Source: Prorocentrum cordatum
Taxonomy: Eukaryota > Sar > Dinophyceae > Prorocentrales > Prorocentraceae
Assembly (NCBI GenBank): GCA_963575745.1
Contig: CAUYUJ010017815.1
Location: 170,001-225,000, forward strand
DNA length: 55,000 nucleotides
Direction of reading: 5' to 3'
This document shows positions 41,301 to 51,123 of the stretch, in pieces. Made by a program: the position numbers and the translations under genes. The number at the start of each line of letters is the position of its first letter. Position 1 is the stretch's first letter. The notes beneath the pieces were generated by a model that ran no database searches, had not been told where the DNA came from, and saw only the letters and a program-made list of their open reading frames with translations.

Positions 41301-42260
41301 ATTTATTCAGACGCCGCGCCTTCGACACTCAGAAGTCAGGCTCTCTCTGTGGATTTCCTTACGAATTACTTGGCAATCGCGCTATCGCTACGGACTTCCT
41401 CGCGATTCATGCAGGACGCTCGCTTCAGCAACCCGCCCGGTCGACCTGTCGACCTGGCCGCCTGGGCCTGCTTTCCCGACCCGCCCGTCAGGTTTTCTCC
41501 GCCCGATCTGCCCTTCTGATTCTGCCACGTGTTTTCTGCTCCTTGCTTCCCTCCTGCTAATTTCTCTCGTGGTCCATCCCAGCCTCCTCCTTATCCCTTG
41601 TCTCTTCCTTCCCCTGCCCCAGGGGCTGCACGAAATACACGCTGCAGGTAGGAAAGATATATATATATATATATGTATATATATACACCCACCGAGGGAG
41701 TACGATCGATGACGAAGAGGGCGGGTATCGAGGGTTTGGGATATGCGTGTTGATTGGCACGCAAGCCGATAAGAGCGAACAATTTTAAAATGATTGTTGT
41801 TGTTGGTGTTGTTGAACTCTCGCTACTGGCGAATAGTTATTGTTGATCCCCCCCTTCCGGTGACCAATGTGTTTTTTCAATTGAAGTGCTTCCCCCGGGG
41901 CTCGCACCCTTGAGTTTTTTCCGGGAAAGTCACTAGGCTCAAACTGGGCTGTTGGCACCCAGGTTACAAAAACGGCTCCCGGCTGAGTCTTCCCAGCAAC
42001 TTAGCCAGGACCCCCGCTCCCGCTTGAGACTTCCTCGCATAGTACTCAGGCATCGCGCTGTCGGTTGGGACTTCCTTACAATTTATTCAGGAATCTCTTT
42101 ATCGGCGCTCTGGAGTCGCACTCTCGCTGGAGACTTGCTTGCACTTTATCGAAGACTGGCGCTCTTGCGTTGAAATCCCCAACAATTTTCTCAAGCGCCA
42201 CGCTCCCCACACTCAGGCACCCAGGAGTCGCGCTCACGCTCAGGACTCCCTCGCAGCATT
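38346..42260 (+). repeat. Higher-order satellite, about five units of 0.7-1 kb
   Basis: The motif ACGATCGAAGACGA recurs at about 38378, 39092, 39905 (altered), 40673 and 41702. Each unit has, in order: TGTTGATCCCCCCT and a GGCTCGCACCC block; AAC microsatellite; a variable number of ~40-bp subrepeats (CGCGCTCTCGCGCGGGACTT, CCTCGCAATTTACT); TTCCCGACCCGCCCGTTAGG; CTGCCACGTGTTTTCTGTTC; CACGCGGCAGGTAAGGAAG; and GCAGATAAGAGCGAACAG followed by TTG microsatellite. It is non-coding. Confidence 0.85.
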
Positions 42261-45052
42261 TTAGAACTGGGGATCTCGCTGCCCTTCGTGGCCCCGTTGC
42301 AGCCCTTCGTGGCCCCCTCGCTGCCCTTCGTGGACCCGTTGCAGCGCTTCGTGGCCCCCTCGCTGCGCTTCGTGGCCCGTTGCAGCCCTTCGTGGCACCC
42401 TCGCTGCCATTCGTGCAAGCGTTGCAGCCCTTCGTGGCACCCTCGTCGCTGTCCTTCGTGGCCCCGTTGCAGACCTTCATGGCCCCCTCGCTGCCCTTCA
42501 TGGACCCGTTGCAGCCCTTCGTGGTCCCCATCGCTGCCCTTCGTGGCCCCGTTGCAGCCCTTCGTGGCCCCGTCGCTGCCCTTCGTGGGCCCATGTATGT
42601 ATGCCCTTCGTGGCCTCCGCTCGTTCGCGCCCGTCTTGGCCCCAATATACATATGCCCTTCGTGGCCCCCGGTCTCGTTCGCGCCCGTCGTGGCCCCACA
42701 TGCATTCCCGTCGTGGCCCCGCTATCACCCTTTGTGGCCCCTCGCTGTCCTGTGTTGCCCCATTGCTACCCTCAATGGCCCCGCCGTTGCCCTCTGCATG
42801 TCCTTCGTGGCCCCGTTGCAGCCCTTCGTGGCCCCCTCGCTGCCCTTCGTGGCCCCGTTGCAGCCCTTCGTGGCACCCTCGCTGCCCTTCGTGGCCCCGT
42901 CGCAGCCCTTCGTGGCCTCGTCGCTGCCCTTCGTGGCCCCGTTGCAGCCCTTCGTGGCACCCTCGGTGCCATTCGTGGAACCGTTGCAGCCCTTCGTGGC
43001 CCCGTCGTCGCTGCCCTACGTGGCCCCGTTGCAGCCCTTCGTGGCCTCGTCGCTGCCCTTCGTGGCCCCGTTGCAGCCCTTCGTGGCCTCGTCGCTGCCC
43101 TTCGTGGACCCGTTGCAGCCCTTCGTGGCACCCTCGGTGCCATTCGTGGAACCGTTGCAGCCCTTCGTGGCTGCCCTTCGTGGACCCGTTGCAGCCCTTC
43201 GTGGCCCCCTCGCTGCCCTTCGTGGCCACGTTGCTGTCCTCAGTGGCCCCGTCCTTGCCCTCTGCGGCCCAATATATATATATATATATATATGCCTTTC
43301 GTTCGTTCGCGCCCGTCGTGGCCCCACATGCATGACCTTCGTGGCCCCGCTATCGCCCTTTGTAGCCCCTCGCTGTCCTATGCGGTTCCCTTGCTACCCT
43401 CAATGGCCCCGTCGTTGCGTGGCCCCGCATTATCTGCCCTGCGTGGCCCCCGCTCGTTCGCGCCCTTCGTGGCCCATCCGCATGCCCTTCGTGGCCCCGC
43501 TGTCGCCCTTCGTGGTCCCCTCTCTGGCCTTCGTGGCCCCGCTGTCGCTCTCGTTCTCGTTCTCGCTCTCGCTTTCACTCGTCGTTGTCGTCGTCATCGT
43601 CGCCGTCGTCGCCGTCGTGGCCCCGCCGTCGCCCTTTGTGGCCCCGTCGCTGCCCTTCGTGGCCACGTTGCTGCCCTCAGTAGCCCCGTCCTTGCCCTCT
43701 GCGCCCCAACATACATATGCCCTTCGTGGCCCCCGCTCGTTCGCGCCCGTCGTGGCCTCACATGCATGACCTTCGTGGCCCCGCTGTCGCCCTTTGTGGC
43801 CCCTCGCCGTCCTACGTTGCCCCGTTGCTACCCTCAATGGCCCCGTCGTTACCGCCTGTGGCCCCGCATTATCTGCCCTTCGTGAACCCCGCTCGTTCGC
43901 GCCCTTCGTGGCCCCATCCGCATGTCCTTCATGGTCCCGTTGCAGCCCTTCGTGGCCCCCTCGCTGTCGCTCGTGGCCCCATTGCAGCCCTTCGTGGCAC
44001 CCTCGGTGCCATTCGTGGAACCGTTGCAGCCCTTCGTGGCCCCCTCGTCGCTGTCCTTCGTAGCCCCGTTGCAGCCCTTCGTGGCCCCGTCGCTGCCCTT
44101 CGTGGCCCCGTTGCAGCCCTTCGTGGCACCCTCGCTGCCATTCGTGGAACCGTTGCAGCCTTTCGTGGCGCCCTTGTCGCTGCCCTTCGTGACCCCGTTG
44201 CAGCCCTTCGTGGCTGCCTCGCTGCCCTTCGTGAACCCCATGTATGTTTGCCCTTCGTGGCCCCCGCTCGTTCGCGCCCTTCGCGGCCCCATATGCATGC
44301 GATTCGTGGCCCCGTTGCAGCCCTTCGTGGCCCACTCGCTGCCCTTCGTGGCCACGTTACTGCCCTCAGTGGCCCCGTCCTTGCCCTCTGCGGCCAAATA
44401 TTCGTATGCCCTTCTTGCCCCACGGTCTCGTTCGCGCCCGTCGTGGCCCCCTCGTCGATGCCTTTGATGGCCCCGTTGCAGCCCTTATTGGCCCCCTCGT
44501 TGCCCTTCGTGGCCCCGTTGCAGCCCTTCGTGGCCCCCTCGCTGCCCTTCGTGGCCCCATTTTATGTATGCCCTTCGTGGCCCCCGCTCGTTGGCGCCCT
44601 TCGTGGCCCCATACGCATGAGTTTCGTGGCCCCGCCGTCGCCCTTCGTGGCCCCGTCGCTGCCCTTCGTGGCCACGTTGCTGCCCTCATTGGCCCCGTCC
44701 TTGCCCTCTGCGCCCCAACATACATATGCCCTTCGTGGCCCCCGCTCGTTCGCGCCCGTCGTGGCCCCATATGCATGACCTTATTGGCCCCGCTGTCTCC
44801 CTTTGTGGCCCCTCGCCGTCCTACGTTGCCCCGTTGCTACCCTCAATGGCACCGTCGTTGCCGTCTGTGGCCCCGCATTATCTGCCCTTCGTGGCCCCCG
44901 CTCGTTCGTGCCCTTCGTGGCCCCATCCGCATGCCCTTCGTGGCCCCGCTGTCGCCCTTCGTGGCCCCCTCCCTGCCCTTCGTGGCCCCGCTCTCGCTCT
45001 CGTTCTCGTTCTCGCTCTCGTTTTCGCTCGTCGTTGTCGTCGTTGTCGTCGT

Positions 45053-45084
<32 letters not shown>

Positions 45085-45090
45085 TTGTCG
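42261..45090 (+). repeat. 21-bp minisatellite complex (2.8 kb)
   Basis: Over a hundred copies of CCCTTCGTGGCCCCGTTGCAG and variants (CCCTCGCTG, CCCGTCGCTG). They are interspersed with longer recurring segments (CCCGCTCGTTCGCGCCC, TGCCCTCAGTGGCCCCGTCC) and ending twice in CTCGTTCTCG and GTCGTCGTC runs (43550-43620, 44990-45090). Because 21 is a multiple of three, frames of 350-606 codons are open on both strands. They encode monotonous repeats and are not called as genes. Confidence 0.9.
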
Positions 45091-45640
45091 TCGTCGTCGT
45101 GGTCGGTCTCCTGTCCGTCCCTCTTGCGGTCGGGTTGCCGCCGATCAGCGCTGCCGCGGCCGTCCCGCCGCTTGAAGGAGCCCAGCTTGCAGGGAAGAAA
45201 GATCCACCCCCCAAAAGGGGCACGATCGAAGACGAAGGGGACGGGCATCGAGGGTTTGGAACATACACGTTGACGGACACTCGAGCAGATAAGAGCGAAC
45301 ACTCTTACATTGATTGTTGGTGTTGTCGTCGTCGTCGTTGTCGTCGTCGTTGTCCTCTCCCACGACCCCCCCCCCGACCCACCCCGCGACCCACCCCACA
45401 ACCTACCCCGCAATCCACCCGCAAACCACCCGCGACCCACTCCGCGACCCACCCGCGACCCATCCACGTTGCTTTGACGAAACAGTCGGTTTATGCGGCG
45501 GGCTCGTCATGGAAAGTTTAGACATCGGCAACCGCGGCGAGCTTCTTAGGCCTCGCAGACTGCGGACCACCCCGCCGCCCCCTCAATCGTATCCGCAAGT
45601 GTGGAGAGCCTTGCAAGGAAGAGGGGTATAGGAGGGAGTG
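45091..45640 (-). repeat. Higher-order block and inverted GGGTCGCGGGT array
   Basis: A plus-oriented ACGATCGAAGACGAAGGGG block (45196-45312) is followed by GTC microsatellite. The reverse complement of the 37150-37330 segment then follows: CCACCCGCGACCC repeats at 45365-45465, then sequence matching the inverse of GAGGGGGCGGCGGGG and GCCCGCCGCA. Confidence 0.75.
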
Positions 45641-46264
45641 GTTCTGGTTACCCGTGCTCACATCCCCCCTGCAGTTCCTTCCTCCCCCTCCTCGCCTCTC
45701 CTCCCCTCCCGTCCCTGCTTCCACCCACCTCCCCCGTCGTCCTCCCCCACTCCAGCGGTAGGAAGAAGGGACGGCGAGGCGGAGAAGGGGGACTGAAGAA
45801 TTGGGCGAGGAGGTGGAGGTGGATCAGAAAGCAAGAGCAGGAGGAGAAAACGGAGAGGGACACGGAGGATACGAAGAAGGAGAGTCGGGAGTCGGGGAAG
45901 GGCATATGCCATTCGCGAAAGGGAGGGGTGGAGGAGCAGAATGATGAGCAGGGGGAGGATGGGGGGAGGAAGGTTCCTTTCGTGTCGCAGCCATTTCCAT
46001 AATTCAGGATCGGCCTTTGGAAGCTCACCCTTCGCACATAATCGCCGCTTCCGTGAACCTTCAGTGGGGCAGAAAGGCACCGAGAGGACCCCCCCTCATT
46101 CTATTACGGCAGGGGCGTGGGGTACGAATTGTCTTCCCCAGTCCTTGGCGGCATTGTTTGTCTTTAGCGCCAGGGTTGACAGATCCACGGCATGTGTAAA
46201 TGGTCCTGGCGAAGCACCCAGCCATCTGCAGGTGTGTTTGCCTCAGGGCAGGTGGGAAGAGGGG
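45641..46264. other. Unassigned, no gene recognised
   Basis: Pyrimidine-rich then purine-rich then unique sequence. Open frames overlap on both strands and no domain is seen. Confidence 0.45.
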
Positions 46265-46800
46265 GGGAGCTCCCGATGGGGCCACGAAGCGCGTGAGGAG
46301 TGACCAGAACGGGCGCGGCGGCGGCATGCGGGCGGTGCCACTTGGGTCGTCGGCGCCGCTCCGTGCTGGGCCACGAAACGCGTGAGGGTGTTCCAGAAAT
46401 GAAGCGGCCGCGCCATGCGGAAGCGGCCGCGCCATGCGGAAGCTGCTTCTGGGGCCTTCGGTGGAGCTCCTTAGCGGGCCACGAAACGTGTGAGGGATGT
46501 GCAAAAATGGAGCGGCGGCGCCATGCGGGCGCTGCGGCTTGGGCCCTCGGTGGAGCTCGCCATCTGGGGCCACGAAGCGTGCGAGGGGTGTGCCAGAACG
46601 GGGCGGTGGCGCCATGCGGGCGCTGCTGCTCATGTGCGCGCTGCCATGTGGGCCGTCGGTGGAGCTCCCTATGTGGCCAGAAAACGTGTGGGTGGTGTGC
46701 CAAAATGGGTCGGCGGCGCCATGCGGGTGCTGCCGCTTGGGCCTTCGGTGGGGCTCCCTACATGGTCACGAAGCGTGTGAGGTTTGTGTGTGTGTGCCGA
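46265..46800 (+). repeat. 91-bp satellite, array 3 (about 5.5 copies)
   Basis: The unit has GGAGCTCCCTATGTGGCCAC, GAAACGTGTGAGG and TGTGCCAAAATG, with an array-specific spacer (GGCGGCGCCATGCGGGCGCT). After the last copy come a purine-rich linker and CTGTCTCTTCAAAACGAGAA (46885-46905), as after arrays 1 and 2. Confidence 0.9.
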
Positions 46801-47130
46801 AATGCGCATGCAGAGGGCAGAGGCAGGAGTGGGCGGAGGGAGGAGTGGAGGCGGGAGGAGGAGGCGGAGCCGGGACGCAGAGCGCTGTCTCTTCAAAACG
46901 AGAACCCAATTTGAAGGTTTTGATTGCAGGTTCTTGCAGTATTCGGCTTGGCGGCAGCGAGGGCGCAGGCGTTCAAGATGCAAGACTCCTGGCGGAACGT
47001 AGTGACACCCGACAGCGGAAAGTGTTGAAGATTGGACGGGCCACGCGGTGACGAACGCCAGAGCTCGCGCCGTCATGGATTTCGATCTCACTGCCCAATG
47101 AGTTCAATGGTTCCTTTCTCGATTCTTCCA
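46801..47130. other. Array tail and unique upstream sequence of the protease exon
   Basis: Purine-rich linker and conserved tail to about 46925, then unique sequence with no recognised element. Confidence 0.45.
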
Positions 47131-47132
47131 CG

Positions 47133-47177
<45 letters not shown>

Positions 47178-47192
47178 ACATATATATATATT
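47131..47192 (+). repeat. (CT)n and (TA)n microsatellite upstream of the protease exon
   Basis: A CT run of about 40 bases (47135-47175) and a short TA run lie some 120-170 bases before the ATG at 47310. Whether it has a promoter role cannot be judged from the sequence. Confidence 0.85.
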
Positions 47193-47248
47193 ACTCTTCG
47201 AGAACGGCGTGTGGCGCAGATCGGGTCCCCATGAGGAAAGGGAAATTT

Positions 47249-47251
47249 CAG
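47249..47251 (+). promoter_or_regulatory. Candidate trans-splice (spliced-leader) acceptor CAG
   Basis: AAATTTCAG at 47243-47251 is the last AG before the ATG at 47310. If this is a dinoflagellate mRNA, a spliced leader would be added at such an AG, leaving a 5' leader of about 58 bases. This rests on position only. Confidence 0.3.
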
Positions 47252-47309
47252 TCGCGTTGCTTCGGCGGTGTCTTTTCGCTCCCCCCCTTGTTAACCTTAC
47301 ACTTTCGCT

Positions 47310-47759
47310 ATGGTGACCCTGAGCTTGCTTGCGGCCGTCGCCCAGATCTCGCTCCCCACGGCTGCAGGGCTGACCCTGGAAGCCCGGGGCCGCTGCGGCG
47401 CACCCTCCATGGATTTCGGCGCCTTCGTCCAGAGGTACGGCCGCCCCTTCCGGGTCGGCACTGAGGAGTACGACAGGCGCAGGGCAATCTTCGAGCAGCG
47501 CGCCGAGCAGATCTCGCGCCACAACTGCGCTCCCGTGGGGCCGTGGACGGCCGCCATCAATCACCTCACGGACCGGACGCCGCTGGAGCTGGCTGCGCTC
47601 CATGGCCACAGGTCCATGCACCGCAGGGGCCAGGGCGTGGGCATCTCAGGCCAGATGCAGTTCCTCCTCGCTGAGAGGGTCAAGGGTGTCGAAGCCCCCC
47701 TCCCCAAGAATTTCTCTTGGGAGCACCTGGAGAACATCAAGGCCGACAGCATCGACCAG
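47310..47759 (+). CDS. First exon of a papain-family (C1A) cysteine protease: signal peptide and I29 propeptide
   Basis: Residues 1-20 (MVTLSLLAAVAQISLPTAAG) look like a secretory signal peptide. Residues 34-95 match the inhibitor I29 propeptide: FGAFVQRYGRPF, then the ERFNIN helix from E53 to N72 with E-R-F-R-I-N (the first N replaced by Arg 64), then WTAAINHLTDRTPLEL, the usual xNxFTDxxxxE stretch. LPKNFSWEHL (131-140) marks the start of the mature enzyme. The exon stops at D149-Q150, just where family members continue GxCGSCWA with the catalytic Cys, and is followed by GACAGT, so the donor would be CAG|GA, a non-GT type known in dinoflagellates. The catalytic exons are not found in the window. 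The product would be a secreted or lysosomal endopeptidase made as an inactive precursor. A 91-bp satellite array fills the putative intron from 47940. Confidence 0.8.
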
Positions 47760-47939
47760 GACAGTCTCCTCCTCCCGCTCCCACTCATCATATTGCGTCA
47801 TCTTTCTCGCACACCTGCTGCCATTATGGATCACGCACCCTGTGCAGGCTGTAGTGGGTTGGCGTGCCCGCGCGGGGATCCCCAAACCTTCAAAGCATGT
47901 TCCACCTTATTGGTCAGTGCCAGTCGTTCGTACGAGTAG
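47760..47939 (+). other. Start of putative protease intron
   Basis: The frame stays open to 47939, but the predicted residues (DSLLLPLPLIILRHLSRTPA) no longer fit the family. CTCCTCCTCCCG pyrimidine-rich sequence follows the putative donor. Confidence 0.5.
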
Positions 47940-49500
47940 ACCACCAGATCCGTCTGGGGCCTTCGGTGCAGCTCCTGATGGGGCCACGAAACGTGTGAGG
48001 AGTGTACCGAAATAGGCGCGGCTGGCGCATGCGAACGCAGCAACGGTGCAGCTCCTGGTGGGGCCACGAAATGTGTGAGGGGGTTTGGCGAAATAGGCGC
48101 GGCTGGCGCATGATGCGAACGCAGCCCTTGGGGCGGGCCTTCGGTGGAGTTCCCTATAAGTTCACGAAACGTGTGAAGGGTGTGCAGGAATATGTGAATG
48201 TTTGAGGGGTGTGCCAAAATTGGTGCGTCGGGCGTGTGCGAGCGCAGTCATTGGGGCCTTCAGTGGAGCTCCTTGCGGGACCAATGGAACGTGCGAGGGG
48301 TGTGCCGAAATCGGTGCGACGGGCGCGTGCGAGCGCCGTCACTGGGGCCTTCGGTGGAGCTCCCGATTGTGCCACGAAGCGTGCGAGGGGTGTGCCGAAA
48401 TGGATGCGGCGGGCGCGTGCGAGCGCAGCCACTGCCTTCGCAGCTCCCGGTGGGGCCATGACACGTGTGAGGAGTGTGGCGAAACAGGCGCGGCGGGCGC
48501 ATGCGAATTCAGCCACTGATGCCTTCGGTGCAGACCCCTACGGGGCCACGAACAGTGTGAGGGGTGCGCAGGATTATGCGAACGTGTGAGGGGTGAGCCG
48601 AAACGGGTGCGGCGGGCGCATGCGAACGCAGCCACGGGGGCCGCCGGTGCAGCAGCCGCGTGCGTGCGGCAGGCGCGTGCGAGCGCAGCCACTGATGCAT
48701 GTGATGAAGCTCCCTATACGGCCGCGGAGCGTGCGAGGGTTGTGCCGAAATGGGTGCGGCGGGCGCTTGCGAGCGCAGCCATTGGGGCCTTCGGTGCAGC
48801 TCCTAGTGGGACCGCGAAACGTGTGAGGGGTGTGCCGAAACGGGCGCGGCGGGCGCATGCGAGCGCAGCTTGAGGCCTGTTGTGGAGCTCCCTATGGGGT
48901 CACGGAGCGCGTGCGAGAGGTGTGCAAAAATATTCGTTGCGGGCGCATGCGAGCGCAGCCACTGGGTCCACTGGTGGAGCTCCCTATGGGACGAGCAAAC
49001 GTGTAAGGGGTGTGCCCAACTGTGTGAAGCGGGCGCATGCGAGTGCAGCCAATGGGGCATTCGGTGCAGCTCCTGGTGGGGCCACGAAGCGTGTGAGGGA
49101 TGTGGCGATCTATGCGCGGCTGGCGCATGCGAACGCAGCCACTGGGGCCTTCGGTGAAGCTCCCTATGGGGTCACGAAACGTGTGAGGGGTATGCAGGAA
49201 ACTGTGAATGTGTGAGGGGTGCGCCGAAATGGGTCCAGCGGGCGCGTGCGAGCGCAGACACTGGGGCCTTCGGTGCAGTTCCTGGTTGGGCCCCGAAGCG
49301 TGTGAGGGTTGTGCCGAAATTGGTGCGGCGGGCGCATGCGAGCGCAGCCATTAAGTCTTTTGTGGAGCTCCCTATGGGGCCATGAAATGTGCGAGGGGCG
49401 TGCCGAAATAGACGCGGCGGGCTTGTGCGAGCGCAGCCACGGGGGCCGTCAGTGCAGCTCCTAGTGGGACCACGACACGCCTGAGGGGGGCGCGTGCAAG
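47940..49500 (+). repeat. 91-bp satellite, array 4 (about 17 copies)
   Basis: The unit runs GGGGCCTTCGGTGGAGCTCC, CTATGGGGCCACGAAACGTG, TGAGGGGTGTGCCGAAATGG, GTGCGGCGGGCGCATGCGAG, CGCAGCCACT. Some copies carry a short inserted duplication (GTGTGCAGGAATATGTGAATG at about 48180, 48565 and 49190). It is non-coding. Confidence 0.9.
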
Positions 49501-50027
49501 CGCAGCCATCGGGGCCTTCCTCTTGAGGTCTTCTCCGGGAATCCTGGCGTCTTGAGGCAACATTTCTTGTTCTCGAGGCCTCTCTGGCGTGCGTGAGCCC
49601 TTCCTGAGCCATACGAGAAGGCAGTTGCGGCATCTTTGCGACCACAGTTGGTGGATTTGGATGCTCTGAGGGCCCTAGAAGTGCGTTGACGAGCCCGTAC
49701 CCTCAGCCCCCCCGCCTACCCCCCAATTGGATTTTGGTCCAAGGGGAGGGGGAAGGGTGGGGAGGGGGGCAGCCAAATGTCTCACACGCCTTCCCGCCCC
49801 TAGCAAGCGTGTGTCGCCGCATCGCCGATGCGGCTCGATGCAGAGACTTGTTTTCTCCACGCCTATGGTTCAAGTATCCGCTTGGGCTTGCAAGCGACTC
49901 TGCAGTCTGTATATATATATATATGTATTCCAGTCTGGCCAGCCGCTTGGTAAGCACTGCTGGTTGCATCTCTGGCCCGCTGCTGGTGCGCAGTGTGTGC
50001 TTTTCACTGGTACCAGATATTATACAC
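49501..50027. other. Unassigned spacer with foldback fragment and TA tract
   Basis: GCCGCATCGCCGATGCGGCT at about 49816 belongs to the foldback family of 4048-4303. A TA run lies at about 49909-49926. Otherwise unique. The 5' boundary of the LINE that follows is not clear. Confidence 0.5.
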
Positions 50028-51123
50028 ATGTCGGAACAATCATCTTCGGCTTCAGCGCAGCCGGGGAAGCGTGCAGAAGAGTTTGCACCCACCCCTAAAA
50101 GAAATGCGTTGAACCAGACGCGGATGGGGCCACCGCATCCCATGCAGCAGAGCCCCTCTGAGGTGGCGCTGCGACAGAAGAGATTCGACGACAGCATGGC
50201 TGGAGCATGCGACGACCCGCAAGCTCCAGTGACAATGGTGGGTATGAAAGAGTTGTATGATTCGGACCTAGCCCCAGTCGCAGAATCTGTCCAACGTTTT
50301 GGGCAACGACTTCCCAGAGTTGCGGCAACAGGTTGAGAACGATATGGATGAGATCCGGGACGAGACGATGCAGTTCCAGGAGGACGTGAACATCTTGCTG
50401 AATGGCGTCGCGACGTTGAACAGGCAAGTCGAGGACAATATCTTGAAGCACATCGCCGGCATCGAGAAGGGCATCGAAGATATGATGATGCATGCCAGCA
50501 CTCCACGGTCTGCCACCTCAGTTGCAACAGTGGCGAACGGGGAGTCTACCTTGGTGCTCGGCGGTCTCCCGCAGCCGGCGATTGCAGGCGCCGCGGAGTG
50601 ATGCCAAAACGTTTTGGTGGCAGCGGAGTTTGAGGCGTAGAAAACGCACAACAAAGGTCCAGAAGAAGACTTCAAAGGAATACTTTTCGTATCCTGCGAC
50701 ACGTACAGAAAAGCCCCAAAAGCACACGACGCCCTTCAGCACGCACGCGCTGCAGTACAACACCCCCTGGATGGCAGCCGGAAGGCTTGGTGCAAATACG
50801 ATGCGCCAGTCGAGGCTCGAGCGTTGCGTTCGTTGCTCTTGGGGTTCCGCTCTCCTCTTGCCAAGTGGGGCTTCGACAGAAAAACATCAAAGTGGACGCA
50901 GACACGGGTGCGGTCAAAGTTGGCGGGGATTCGACAGACAGACATCAGGGTGAACGCAAACACGGGGGCAGCCAAAGTCGGCAAAAAGCTCATCATGCTC
51001 GCCTCCGCGATGAACGCCGCTCTCAACGTATAGTGGAAGGATCCAGACTGGGAGCGGTGGCAGGAGCTCCAGAGTGATGCGGAGTGGCCAGACATGAAGA
51101 ATTACAAGCAGGAGAGGCTTACA
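50028..51123 (+). pseudogene. Decayed LINE ORF1 (coiled coil plus RNA-binding-like region)
   Basis: It starts at ATG 50028 (MSEQSSSASAQPGKRAEEFA), shifts frame once near 50260-50290, then stays in one frame to 51123 with stops at 50599, 50638 and 51031. The first part is polar. Then GNDFPELRQQVENDMDEIRD to HIAGIEKGIEDMM (50299-50490) is a heptad-rich helix of about 60 residues. A basic region follows with KAWCKYDAPVEARALRSLLL and AKWGFDRKTSKW, reminiscent of the RNA-binding half of ORF1 proteins. The assignment rests on this architecture and on reverse transcriptase following downstream. In intact elements this protein coats the RNA template. The stops and frameshift show a dead copy. Confidence 0.6.

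Noticed and set aside
42065-43885. 606-codon plus-strand open frame as a gene
   Set aside because: It is a direct product of the 21-bp minisatellite. Other frames on both strands are open too, and the peptide is a monotonous seven-residue repeat.
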